Assembly (NCBI GenBank): GCA_012064385.1
Contig: QRDG01001346.1
Location: forward strand, 595,415 to 659,414
Length of the DNA stretch: 64,000 nt
Reading direction: 5' to 3'
From: Puccinellia tenuiflora
Taxonomy: Eukaryota > Streptophyta > Magnoliopsida > Poales > Poaceae
Shown piece after piece: positions 1 through 11,383 of this stretch. Positions within the stretch are counted from its first letter, which is position 1. Each line of letters opens with the position of its first letter. The notes under the pieces are model-generated. The model had not been told where the DNA came from. It saw only the letters and a list, made by a program, of their open reading frames with translations, and searched no databases. Both the position numbers and the translations under genes were made by a program.

Positions 1-116
1 CCTTTCCCACACAAACAGCCTCCGTCCTCCATTCCCGTTTCCCAAGCTTTCTTGCAACACCCAACTTTGTAACCAGCTAGGAGGATCAGCCTAGCTAGCT
101 AGATTACATTCATAGC

Positions 117-3100
117 ATGGAGGAGTCCACGGCGACGGCTGTACAGGAGCTCCGGGCGAGGTTCTCGGCGGGGCGGACGCGGCCGGCGGAGTGGCGGGCG
201 GCGCAGCTGCGCGGGGTGCTGCGGATGGCGACGGAGATGGAGGCGGAGATATGCGACGCCCTCCACGCCGACCTCGGCAAGCCCAAAACCGAAGCACACG
301 TCCACGAAGTAGGTGACCCGGCCGGCGTCATATCCTCGTAATTTGTTACTGTACAACCGATCATACGTTGTGGGTTATTGTTGGTTTGTTACGATCGATC
401 AGAGTTTCCTTCGCGGGTTTTTTTTATTTTTGTTCTGGTAATATTTTGCTATTATTAGTTTCGTATACCAGATTGGTAAACCGATCTGAAATATCTCGCT
501 TCTTAATGGCTCTGTCTGCTCTATTTGCATGCTTCATGATAATTTGACAGCTTTGTTTTTTTTTAATCTAATCGATCGGATGATTGTATGCAAACTACAT
601 CTGGCCACTAGAGAAATGGAAGAAACTGAACATTAAACCCAATTAGGCGAAATTTCGTCTCTCTTGGATCCACCAGAAAGCCAATTCCACGCCAAACAAA
701 ATTGTCGGTGTACAAAAAGACAAATCATACATAAGCCTCTGACTATACACACAAAGTTTAGGTTCAAAATGTTCGTTTCAGAAAAAAAAACAGTTTATAT
801 GATTCTCGTCTTCTTTTTTCGTGTATATTGTCCTAAAATTCATGTATGATTTTGAGCCTTTCTTTGGACCAGATTAACTCTCCTGATCTCATAATTACTC
901 ATAGGGTTTTTTTTTCTTGTTTCAATCTATGTATTTCTCTGACGCAGATATCTTTGGTCAAGTCGGCATGCTTGTTTGCCTTGAAGAATCTCAAGAAATG
1001 GATGAAACCCCAGAAGGTATATATCATGTGCTGCAAATTAAATCTCTCATATGTAATCCCATTTAAATATTAACAATGGATTCTTAAAATGCACCCAATT
1101 GGCTCGAGATTTTGGAAGATTTACTATCCAATATTGTAATAGGGAGGCAAATAGAGTAGCTGATTATCTAGCTAAGTTTGCTGTCGAGTCGAATGCATCA
1201 TCTAGTTGGGAAGCAGATACCCCTAGCTTTATTCAACATGTGCTTGTAAATGACTTGCTATTATCTAATGAATAAAGCTTTTGAGTTGTAAAAAAAAGGA
1301 TTCTTAAATTTCCACGTAATTGAACTGTTTCCTTTATAACTTTCTAGCTTGCTCCCAAGTAGAGACCAAGATTATACTATGTTGAGGTTGTAAAATTTCA
1401 GCGTTGTGATTTTTATCCTGGCCATCTTAATAAGATGTCGCTAGCATACTTTATTAATGTCTTAATTATAGCTATTTTGACAACCTTGATCGTGTAAATA
1501 TGATGTTGCTACCAGTACATGCTTAATTAGTTTATTAATTGTAGCCATATGGGCACACAGCCTTACTGACTAATACTAGTAGCTTGTACCGCGACAGCTA
1601 ATCATTATCTATGAGAAAGTATTATCATATATATTATGGTTCTCTTTTTTCAGGTTCATGCAAGGCTCATGACTTTTCCCTCAACAGCCAGGATTGCTCC
1701 GGAGCCCCTCGGTGTCGTGCTCGTCATCTCCGCATGGAACTACCCTCTTCGTAAGTTGGAGGATCTATCGATGACGCATGTGCAAATATTATTTATTATC
1801 CTACTTCCTAAAATGGGTTGGCGTGCACGTGATTAGATCCTAAAATGTATTTAATCAGCTCATAGAATCTGTTGACAACCTCATTTTGTTCAATGATAAA
1901 TTAAAATTCCTCCAACTTGTTGAAAAATCACATATACATGGCTAGTATCAGTCCAACTTTGAACAGAATCATATATCTACTAAATGATAAACATACCCCC
2001 AAAATCCATTCATGCAACATCCGTGTGTGCACGAGGTGAGAGATGTTGGAAGCGTGGAAATGATCTGCTGACATAGATGCATGTTCATGCGCCTGGCATG
2101 GCATGTGATGTACTCTGGTTGGTTGCGCACGTAACTACGAGGCCACGTAGGCATCCCCCCACTGTACTGTTGCCAAAGGAAAGGTTGTGTGATTGGCGTC
2201 CTGCACTCCCGTTCCATAGCTGTCGGCATTTATGCTTTGGTCGATTTCAGCTCCTTTAATATTTCTCTTTTAGATCAACAACAAACAGGGGTGACAACTC
2301 TTTTTAGCAGTACTACTACCATCAGTTCATCTTCATGTCACACGGAGATAAACTTAGTCTTAATCAATCAATGGAGTATAGTTACTTGATGGGCGCAAAG
2401 CCATCAATGAAATGTAGCTTCATTTATTTTCTTCTATGACATGTATCTTTCGGGGTATCTTCCGTGCATTTCTTTGATCTGGTGTCATGCATCTTTCATG
2501 TGCTACAACTGTAGTTTGGACGCGACGACAAGTAAGGCACCTCTGTTTTAGGCCAAGACTTACTTTGTAGATTTTTGTAATCTTATTAATTACCTCTCTG
2601 TTACCTCGAGTGTGGACAAATGGGCCCGAGCTCTAAGGAGCACTTTATTTTGAAAAATTGAAAATTATATTTTGAATTTAAGAAATATCTAAATCAGATC
2701 CTGGATGTAGGCAATGTTGTATTTTAAGAATGTGTAAAATATCCCAAGAAATACATTGTATTTTGGGCTGCATAAAAATTACAAATGTTATGTTTGAAAG
2801 TAGTGAACAGTGTAAAATTTCAACTCTTCCAAATATGTCAGACTTCGTTATTTTTGTGTACCCTAGAACATGAATGATTTTGATTCTAGATTTTGCACGT
2901 TGATGGAATGCATCATTGTCTACATCTAGCATTGTTTTCGGATTTTTTGAAACTTTAAATAAAAGGCTCAATGTAGCTAGGCCTCCATTTATGGTTTCCA
3001 CTCCGCTGCTATGCTTTAAGAAAAATAGAATGTCCATATATTATATATAGCTATCAAAAACTAGCAAAAAGGCTCGAGATGATCCAGTTGAATGATATTT

Positions 3101-4836
3101 CAAAAATGGCCCCTTCTAAGCAATCCTGTGTGTCTCACTCATGTGTCTACTCGATCGTCCTAGTGCTGTCCCTCGACCCCGTCATCGGCGCGATTGCCGC
3201 AGGCAACGCCGTCGTGCTGAAGCCGTCAGAGGTCGCGCCGACCACGTCGGCACTGCTCGCCGAGCTTCTGCCACGGTACGTCGACAGCACCTGCGTCATG
3301 GTCGTCGAGGGCGGGGTGCCCGAAACGACCGCGCTCCTGGAGCAGAAGTGGGACAAGATCTTCTACACAGGTCAGTGCCAATCCACATCCATGTCGGTTT
3401 TTCTTCCACTCCATCCATCCAACTATGTGTCAATGAAAATTTGCAGGCAATAGCAAAGTAGGACGCATCGTGATGGCCTCCGCGGCGAAGCATCTGACGC
3501 CAGTCGTCTTGGAGCTCGGCGGGAAATGCCCGGTGGTCGTGGATTCGGACGTCAATCTCCATGTATAAACCTTTTGATCTTAATCCTCTCCTGACATAAT
3601 TGTTACCAAAATCCTATGGACAACAAATCTCACTTAATCACCTTTTGTTAGATGTTCATATTTTCAGTAGTGTTGTAACTTATTTTTGTGTCTAACCAAG
3701 GTTACTGCTAAGAGGATAGCTGCGGGCAAGTGGGGTTGCAACAATGGCCAGGCCTGCATTGCACCTGATTTCATCATAACCACGGAGTCTTTTGCCCCAA
3801 AGCTGGTACGCGCACATATAAACTCTAACTCTCTTATCTTTTAGAGGACTGATGACCAGCTCTAAACTATCGTTTATGGTAATTTGAAAGCTCGAGTCGT
3901 TGAAGAAAGTGTTGGAGAAGTTTTACGGGAAGGACCCTCTGCTATCCGCGGACTTGTCACGCGTCGTAAACTCAAACCACTTCAACAGACTCAAGGGCCT
4001 GATGAACGATGAGATGGTCTCGGACAAGATCGTGTTTGGTGGTCAGAGGGATGAACAAAAGCTGTTAGTGGATTCAATCTTTACATTACCAACTCTGGCA
4101 ACTCATCATGTCAGCATGTGTTTGGCTGATCTTCCTAAATCGGTTCTTGGTTGTACCGCAGGAAGATCGCCCCTACAATCTTCCTAGATGTCCCGCTCGA
4201 CTCCGCCATGATGAAGGATGAAATATTCGGGCCATTGCTTCCCATCATCACGGTCAGATTCACAAAGCTTTAGCTCATTTCTTACTCAGCGTAGATTATA
4301 GTAGAATGCAGCAGGGTTTGGCAATACATTATGTGCATCTCAGCCGAGTGCTTTTTGATTCTTTTTCAGGTTAATAAGATCCATGAGAGCTTTGGCATCA
4401 TCAACTCCATGACTAAGCCACTTGCAGCCTACCTCTTCACCAGGGACAGCAAGCTCCAGGAGCAGTTCGAGAGGACCGTTTATGCAGGAGGAATGCTCCT
4501 GAACGACACCAGCATACATGTAAGGGAGCATAAACTTAGACCGCTTGGAACATAGAAGTTTTATAGAAAATGAATTATGATTTTGTTTTGCAGCTCACCA
4601 ATCCTCACCTTCCATTTGGAGGAGTTGGGGAGAGTGGCACGGGCGCCTACCATGGGAAATTCAGCTTTGATGCTTTCAGCCATAGGAAGGCGGTCCTGCA
4701 CCGAGGCTTTGGCGGGGAGGCAAAGGCCAGGTACCCTCCCTACTCGTCAGCAAAGCTGAAGATCCTCAAGGGCGTGCTCGAGGGCAAACTTGGAGCCATG
4801 ATTCAGGCTATTCTAGGGTTCCCAAGAGGGAAATGA
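117..4836 (+). CDS. ALDH3H: Aldehyde dehydrogenase, ALDH3 family (ALDH3H-like), 10 exons
   Basis: Oxidises aldehydes, probably lipid-peroxidation and stress aldehydes, to acids with NAD(P)+. Exons I assembled: 117-308, 948-1016, 1654-1750, 3164-3370, 3447-3562, 3701-3805, 3891-4063, 4162-4252, 4370-4519, 4594-4836. All introns are GT-AG and the sum is 1443 nt, 480 aa plus stop, the usual length for plant ALDH3. Visible motifs: ISAWNYP near the cofactor site, the LELGGK block with general-base Glu211, NNGQAC with nucleophile Cys246, EIFGPLLP, and GGVGESGTGAYHGKFSF near the C-terminus. All catalytic residues are present, so the gene looks functional. The start ATG opens the only exon-1 frame, with no obvious transit peptide. 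Intron 2 carries a LINE remnant. Intron 3 (1751-3163) is 1.4 kb and I recognise nothing in it. The family is certain; the ALDH3H subgroup is by resemblance to memory of plant ALDH3H1. Confidence 0.95.
1089..1297 (+). mobile_element. 5'-truncated LINE (L1-type) remnant with poly(A) and 11-bp TSD
   Basis: A 209-bp insert in ALDH intron 2. From about 1136 to 1275 it reads as the C-terminal end of a plant non-LTR retrotransposon RNase H domain (REANRVADYLAKFAVES..., stop at 1273-1275). An AATAAA-like signal and a run of A (1290-1297) follow. The copy is flanked by perfect direct repeats GGATTCTTAAA at 1078-1088 and 1298-1308. A truncated 5' end, A tail and TSD are the standard signs of LINE reverse transcription. 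It is in the same orientation as the host gene and does not touch the splice sites. Confidence 0.9.
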
Positions 4837-5204
4837 GCTGATCCAAGGAAAACAGTGGCATTAATCCATGTTCGAACAAAAGCTAAAATATCCGACAGTG
4901 GGCTAGGTACCATTCTATTCCAAACATATTGCAAAAGGCCAATAGCCTGATATTGTTTTATAATTTGATTGCCCTTCTGTAAGAACAGAATACAGTGCGT
5001 CATACAACATCATAACCATCCAATGCCGTATTTATTACTAATAACACAACACGCAACTCAAAATACTGCCTTGGTGGATCCGATCGGTTGGAGCGGTCTA
5101 AAATCACAACCAAGCTCTATGAGCATACACTTCAAAAATGGTTGCAAGAAACAGTGTCTTGCAATCTTCACACCAAAGTGCAGTTCATCAGCAGCTAATG
5201 TCAG
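4837..5204. other. Convergent intergenic region between ALDH and APX genes
   Basis: This 368-bp stretch must hold the 3' UTRs and poly(A) sites of both tail-to-tail genes. It is AT-rich, with no credible ORF or repeat. If both transcripts have ordinary 3' UTRs they may overlap as natural antisense RNAs. Confidence 0.6.
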
Positions 5205-8200
5205 CTAGTCAAGAGAGACGCCCTGCACCATTTCAATGATAACCATGTCAGCCTGACTTAAAACATGGTTATTTTCTCGCTATCATGAATATGTCTCTTA
5301 ATCCCATCTACCTTCGGAGGATCAAACTTAGACCCAAGATTGCTCAGTTTAGCATGAGCTTCAGCGTAGTCCTCGAAAAATGTATCCTGATCCTCGGCAT
5401 ACTTTTCAGCATAAGTCTGTACGCATGAGAGCACGAAAAATTCAGTTCAGAGAATCAGCTAAACGTGTGCATTTTTTATTTTTTTTTTGGCAATATGAGA
5501 ATGCTCACTGACCTTGAATGCTGGATCCTCAAACAGTACAGCATCAGTGGGCAGAACTAGGAGGTCCTCGTCCCTTCGTTCTTTGACATCCTGAGTTTTA
5601 TGTGTTTTGTAACTGTAAGATAACTGTAGCATTGCTATAGTATATAGCAAAAAAATTGGGCATCTCACCTTGAAATAGCTGTTATCAAACTTGAGCCACT
5701 GAGATGTCCAAGACTGCCCCCCAGGTGCACCGGGTCCATTTTTCTGAAAGTCAAGTACAACACTCAATTAGGCGAACAATGCTATATTAGCATCTACAAC
5801 ATTTTTCAGTGACATGACAATGCTGTACATGCTGGTACCAACAAGAACACTTTGTAAAAACAGATAAGTTTTGTGGTACAGAAGTTGATGATGTTAACAA
5901 GAATATAGTTTGTTTATATAGCTCATTCACAATCAAAGGTGCACAGCTTTTCCAGTGTAGAAGAAGAAAGCATGTCTTATGTTTTGTTCTTGTGAATCGT
6001 AGAAGAACTGATAATGTATTTTCCTAATGACAATGAATGTCTTGTCAGCACCCAGCACAACGTAGCGATCTGAAATTGTGCTTTTGGAGAATGCGTATAT
6101 GCAAGAACCTCATACAAGTGTTGGTCATATTTCATCAACTATCTTTCCATTTCTAAGTTGTCTGATTTAAGTCTGAATCATTTTTTTACCATTGGACTAG
6201 AATGAGATTGGCCTCCAGAAGCGGCAGTGCATATTGGAAGGATAAAGCGGGCTGAGAATGTTAAGAGGGGTCGTGGTAGACCAAACTTGACATGGGATGA
6301 GTCCGTTAAGAGAGACCTGAAGGATTAGAACATCACTAAAGAACTAGCCATGGACAGGGGTGCGTGGAAGTTAGCTATCCACGTGCCAGAACCATGACTT
6401 GGTTTCGAGATCTTATGGGTTTCAAGTTTCAACTCTAGCCTACCCCAACTTGTTTGGGACTGAAAGGCTTTGTTGTTGTTGTTGTTGTTGTTGTTGGACT
6501 AGAATGAGATCGCTGTCCTACATGATTAGATTTATATTTGTTACTTATGTTACACTGTAGTAGCGCAGGGGCCATTCAGCTAGTACTCTGAAAATAGTTC
6601 AATACATAAGGTATCTTTAAAATGGGAACAATGAGCCATAGCTGTGATTTACGTACAGTGTATTTTGTTTCTGGTTTACCCCAGCCACTGCGCTCTGGTC
6701 TTGACCGTCCAAGTGTGTGGGCTCCTGACAATGCAACAATGTCCTACATATCGCATAACAGATGGGAAAAACAAATCCAAATTAGATTGTGATGAAATAG
6801 TTAAAGTCAGGTTATAACACAGAAGTCTCCAAGTACCTTGTCATTCAGGCCCATTCTGTAGAATACTTCCCGCAAATGTTCAGCAGGTGAAGGCGGGCCA
6901 GCAGCTGAAAGGGTGGCAAAAATATATTATAGCATCAGCATGCATAAAAAAAGTAGTCACTGTGGTCCATATTTCGATTTCCAAACATCAGCTTATATTA
7001 CATAAAAAAGGGAAATTATATTAGCATTTATGGAATTGGGAAACCAAAGTCAAACAAAAGAAAATGTTGCGATATTTAGGACGACAGTTGGTTACGGTTT
7101 TTTTAACTTCATGGCAAAAGACAGCACACAGTTATAATTCAGTGTTGCACATGCAATGCAAATTTTACTATCATTTTACATCATTACCAGTTGGCACAAT
7201 CTTTGTTTCACTTTTGCACATTCATCACTCATGTGATTCAACCAAACTACCAGACCAAGACCATGGAACTGTAATTTCCTAAGAACTTATATAGATCGCA
7301 TAACCTCTTTCTATGCCTTTAACCTTTTTCCTGCCTCAAATTCACTAAGAAAATTCGACAAATGTATGGATGAATACATTTCAACTCGTAAGCATATGAC
7401 ATATCAAGAACTTGATTTTGGATGCAATAAGGGAATCCAACAACTTCTTATAGGGATCACAAGGGCATATTTTTAAGATAAATAGCAGGAACCATGGTTG
7501 TTGAAAAAGCATTACCATGAAAAGTTAGTGGGGAAATTATTCTGGTGCATGTGTACCAGCCATCAACTGTTGACGTTAGTGTGGTGTGGCATCAATACGT
7601 TCTATTAGTGTTTTAATATGGTGCACTTAAGTACATCTTGCAGAAAAATAAACATTTAAATACTGGAGATATCCTCAGGAGGCATGTTGATGTGCAGCAG
7701 ATTATAGCCATGAGATAACTCTGTCACATTGCATGTGGTACAAGCTTGATGAGAGGTGGTTTGTTTTGATCAGTGAGTAAGCTGAAATTTCTGGACCAAT
7801 TAACAGAAAACCATTCAAGTTTGCGAGATGACCATTCATTGCTTCCATCAGTGAGAAGTTGTTGATTGTTGTTATATAACGTAGATATCCATATCATATG
7901 AAACTAAAAGGTGCACTGTAATTTTCTATCTCTAGACGAAGATATAACTTCTGCATTAATCAATAAACAACCATTCAAGTTTGCAAAGATAATCATTCAT
8001 TGCTTCCATCATTGAGACATTGTTCCTACGTAAAGTAGAGAAACTCAAAGGTTCATTGTAATGTTCTACCTCTAGACGGGGGTATTGAGTCGAAAATAAG
8101 CTAAGCTGGCATCTAGAGTAGTTACTAACCAGGTAGCCTCCCCTCTGGTGGGCATTGTTCAGGTGCCGAAACATCAACCCTTCCATATATCATGGGGATT

Positions 8201-9280
8201 TGGGGGCCACCAGCTTCCTTACAAAGTGGCAAATCAAATCAGTCACATGATTTCTGATAAAAAAAATCTAAACGATCATCATCTGTATGTTTAAGTGTCA
8301 TGGAGAACCTCAACAGCTGTAGCACTGGCAAGCTGGAACAGATCTGCATAAGTAACACCAGCATATTTGTCCTTGATGGTCTGAATCAGCTTCAAAGCAT
8401 TCACAAGACCTGCAGCAGAATTAGTTTTAAAACTCATCCCTCATCGTATGAACCAAATGAAAAGTAGGGGAAGAGAAGCACTACCAGCATTAGCCGCATG
8501 CTTTAACTCAATTTCAAATCTCAAGCTACCATTAGCTCCACCACGCTTGGGCCACTCGCTGATGTTCTTGTCATAAGTACCAGCATCGTGCCAACCCAAA
8601 CGAACCTGAAACCAGGAGCAGTTCAGCAGACAAGTCACACAGAGGCATCTGGAGGCTGCATCAGTTTTGATGTTGTATAAAGAAAATGCAAAACCAGGAA
8701 GTCCGCACTTGCACCCACAGCACTAATAACTTACTACCGCAAATCCCTCTTGTATAAACAGTATCGCAAGTCAGCTAGCTAAGCATATATCCAACCATCT
8801 TGTACTACCAGTTTCCTAACTAAACAATGATGATGAACTATTGTCAAATGCAAATTTCTTGACTGCCTGAATGTAATCTAGAACCCAATCCGAACAATCC
8901 TCTGCTCGAACTCGAATACACTGGTAATTGGTAAAGATGCAATTGTTCTTCCATAAAAGTACAAGGTCGCGTAAGGATACCACTTACCAGGATAGGATGG
9001 CAGGACTTGTCCTTAAGCAGCTGCTTGACGTCCTCCCGCGCGCTCCTCAGCTCAGCCGCCGCATCTCCAGCCGCAGCCGAGCTCGCCGGACGCCGCCCGA
9101 GCTCCTTCGAGGGGGGGAGCCAAAAGAGGGGAACAACACGAATCAGGAATCGACGCGTAGGCGTGGTTAATGGATGAGGACGACAGCTGTCGGTACCTGT
9201 GATACGAGGAAGAGGCCGCGGAGAGGGTGGAGGGGAGAGCCCCCAGAGATCCCGCGGCGGAGGAGGTGGTGGACGGCCAT
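5205..9280 (-). CDS. APX: L-ascorbate peroxidase, organellar (probably mitochondrial; rice APX5/6-like), 11 exons
   Basis: Class I haem peroxidase reducing H2O2 with ascorbate. Exons on the minus strand: 9280-9197, 9104-8988, 8605-8485, 8409-8309, 8217-8130, 6904-6837, 6743-6657, 5743-5669, 5590-5513, 5416-5312, 5222-5205. All introns are GT-AG and the sum is 942 nt, 313 aa. The distal haem-pocket block VRLGWHDAG supplies Arg69, Trp72 and His73; the proximal ligand is His202 in LSGAHTLG. The N-terminus ([14 protein letters not shown]...) is rich in Arg, Ser and Leu and lacks acidic residues, as in a mitochondrial presequence. It resembles what I recall of rice APX5 more than chloroplast APX; there is no C-terminal membrane segment, so it is soluble. 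The last exon is only 18 nt (GVSLD plus stop). Reading through the exon-10 donor instead would add an unrelated tail ending at 5258. Intron 7 holds an RTE-type insertion; intron 5 is 1.2 kb without recognisable content. Confidence 0.94.
6209..6493 (+). mobile_element. RTE-type non-LTR retrotransposon 3' end with (TTG)n tail and 17-bp TSD
   Basis: A 285-bp insert in APX intron 7, antisense to that gene. It reads as the C-terminus of a plant LINE reverse-transcriptase ORF ([16 protein letters not shown]..., [14 protein letters not shown]), then the characteristic CCCCAACTTGTTTGGGACT 3' sequence, and ends in a TTG microsatellite instead of poly(A). Direct repeats TTGGACTAGAATGAGAT flank it at 6192-6208 and 6494-6510. 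The body is severely 5'-truncated. Confidence 0.88.
6470..6496 (+). repeat. (TTG)n microsatellite, 3' tail of the RTE insert
   Basis: About nine TTG/GTT units at the 3' end of the RTE fragment, overlapping the start of the downstream TSD. Simple-repeat tails of this sort are typical of RTE-clade elements. Confidence 0.9.
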
Positions 9281-9673
9281 GTCGGCGCCGGCGGCGGGGA
9301 TGAGAGGGGTTTAGGGGTGGTTCCTTGGTCCGCCTGATTGGGGGAAATGGACACAGAAAATTATACTCCGCAGTTCCTGCACGTTCTCGTTTTAATGTAG
9401 TCTGGTAGGATTTGACGTCACCTGGACTTGATGCCCAAGAGGCCAAGATGGCAAAACATATTAGAAATTTAGAATAACATTTTTTGAAGAGTAAATGATG
9501 CAAAACCATAATATTTGGGGTCGTGGTATCAGCAAATCACCATCTTTAATAAAATTGTCATAAAACAAATATTTTTGGACAGATCTGCGATGATTGTTGC
9601 ATTTGTAACCGTTTTCTGACCGTCGGGTCCATTGTTAATTGTAGGTGCCAAAACGAGACGGCAGGATTTAACG
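9281..9673. other. Upstream/promoter region of the APX gene (minus strand)
   Basis: No coding sequence is supported. The part nearest 9281 is GC-rich 5' UTR for the APX gene; beyond about 9360 it turns AT-rich. I cannot place a TATA box with confidence. From 9496 it contains a segment (GCAAAACCATAATATTTGGG, then ACACCATCTTT-like words) that recurs in degenerate form at 10467-10545, on the other side of the solo LTR. Confidence 0.5.
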
Positions 9674-9678
9674 GAAAG

Positions 9679-10460
9679 TGTCGTGTTGGTTGTCACGGCA
9701 TATGTCAACGGGGTGGCTTAAGGTGTGGGGCGATGGCGCGAGCGACGGTGTTCCGGCGGGATTGGGCACGAGCACGGCAAACGCGAGACGTACCCAGGTT
9801 CAGGGCCCTCGTGAGGAGGTAAAATCCCTACTCCTGCATGATCTAGAGTATATGGTGGACTATATGATGTTACAATGTTGCTCCTTGAGCTGTATATGAG
9901 GGGGAGAGAGCTCGGCCGGCTGCCAGAGAGTTAGGCCGGCTGCTGGAGCGGAGCAGCCGGCTACCCGGAGTTCCTCCGGGGTGTGAGAGTGCGAGGTTTG
10001 GCCTCCAAATGAGCCTCCCGAATGGTGGCTGCCCTGGTGGTCCTTATAAAGGGAAGCTCAGGGGACAAGGGGTGGCCCACATGCCTAACTAACACTATTC
10101 GGGGGACACGGCGCACTGTAGCGCATAGTGTCTACTATTTGTCAACAGTGTTCTTCTATCAACCATAGTGTTGCTATTAATCAACAGTGTTCTTCCTTCA
10201 AGCATAGTGTATAGTGTCCGGCTGTCGCGTCTGCGTGTGTCCGACGGGACGCGGTGGTTGACTTCTCCTGGCAGATGATCCGGCCGGCAGATGGCCAGCC
10301 GGCCAGCCCTCCAGTCGGCCAGGCTCCCAGCCGGCCAAGCTCCTAGCCGGCCGAGTCCGCCAGCCGGCCAGAGTCGAGTAGCCAGCCAGCTGCTGGTCGT
10401 CGTCTTCTCGATTGGCTAAGTTCTGGTCTTTGGTATACCGGGGGATCATTCCCCCCGACA
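9679..10460. mobile_element. Solo LTR of a Ty3/Gypsy-type element, TSD GAAAG
   Basis: A 782-bp segment starting TGTCG and ending CGACA (perfect 5-bp inverted ends, TG...CA), flanked by direct repeats GAAAG at 9674-9678 and 10461-10465. There is no internal ORF, primer-binding site or second LTR, so it is a solo LTR left by LTR-LTR recombination. Near 9790-9835 it has an ACCCAGGTTC...GAGGTAAA block followed by CTACTCCTGC; the large Gypsy LTRs at 11384 and 34260 have the same arrangement, so it is probably a relative. Near 10270-10375 it has many short CCGGCC-containing repeats. Confidence 0.85.
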
Positions 10461-10465
10461 GAAAG

Positions 10466-10808
10466 TGACGCAAAACCATTACATTTGGGACAACTCAATT
10501 ACTATGTCAAGAAAACACCATCTTTGACAAAATAAAGGAAACCATGCTTATTGGGCAAATGTGTGAGGTAAAAGAAATTAAGTCTCAGTCAGCTAAAAAA
10601 ATGCGTGTTCACAGTTAAGTGGCACCATTTTTAAAAATCAGAAAAATGTAGCCTGGTAGAAAAGTGCAATCGGTGGCAGAAAAGTACAACTAGAACACAA
10701 AAATGTAGTTGCACATTATCCCAATCGACTGAGACTTTCTTTTTTCTTTCGAGGGTAATCGACTGAGACTTATCCGGATCCAAATTTTTGTTTACAAACA
10801 AAGTAGTA
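10466..10808. other. AT-rich intergenic sequence with degenerate duplicate of 9496-9560
   Basis: No gene seen. The segment 10467-10545 repeats, with many mismatches, the words of 9496-9560 (GCAAAACCAT.A.ATTTGGG, then CACCATCTTT). It looks like an older tandem duplication into which the solo LTR inserted. Confidence 0.4.
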
Positions 10809-10893
10809 CTACCTCTATCCATTAATGTAAAACATTTTAAGAAGCTAAATTTAGCTTCATAAAACGTCTTACATTAAAAAACGGAGGGAGTAG
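10809..10893. mobile_element. Stowaway-type (Tc1/Mariner) MITE, TA target site
   Basis: An 85-bp hairpin-forming element. The left end CTACCTCTATCC is inverted at the right end as GGAGGGAGTAG (compare the grass Stowaway consensus CTCCCTCCGT). The interior is near-palindromic (TAATGTAAAACATTTTAAG... against ...CGTCTTACATTA). TA dinucleotides flank it at 10807-10808 and 10894-10895. Confidence 0.85.
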
Positions 10894-10895
10894 TA

Positions 10896-11378
10896 TAGCA
10901 GTGGTTAAAGATGGTAGGTGACGTGAGATGAGAGGATTCTGAAAGTGGCTCGTAGCCACTACCCCCTCACCTATAGCTGGCATTGTCTAGGTGGTCTACC
11001 ATGGGCGGCCAATCTCGAAGGAGTTTTTTCGATTAACAAGTGATAGCACTCTCTTTTGTTAAGAAGAAGAGAGATACTCATTTAACGGAAAACATGCATA
11101 GACGAATACCATATACTAAGGGCACGGAGGCCTACCAAGTGGACGAAACGACATGAAAACACACCAAAACACAAAGAGGAATGTTTCCGAAGAAGAAACC
11201 CCGATGTGTCATGCCCTCACCGCACGCTCGAGCAAGCCAAATCCGTTGAGGCATGCTCATAAAGAAGCACGGTAGTGTCTCGCAAAGAGACCGTCGTCCC
11301 GACATCCAATCACTCAATCACGCCCGGTGTGGACCTTCGACACCACTTCCCATGACCGTCGCCCTGACATTCAACACT
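10896..11378. other. Unassigned intergenic sequence left of the large Gypsy element
   Basis: No ORF with coding character. There is a small perfect hairpin (AGTGGCT/AGCCACT) near 10934-10952. The stretch from about 11100 on looks like the left half of the sequence interrupted by the Gypsy insertion; it should continue at 34814. Confidence 0.4.
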
Positions 11379-11383
11379 CCCAT

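Noticed and set aside
5258..5312. APX ending by reading through exon 10 (stop at 5258)
   Set aside because: Splicing at GTAGAT to the 18-nt exon gives the C-terminus expected for this APX type; read-through is kept only as a possible isoform.
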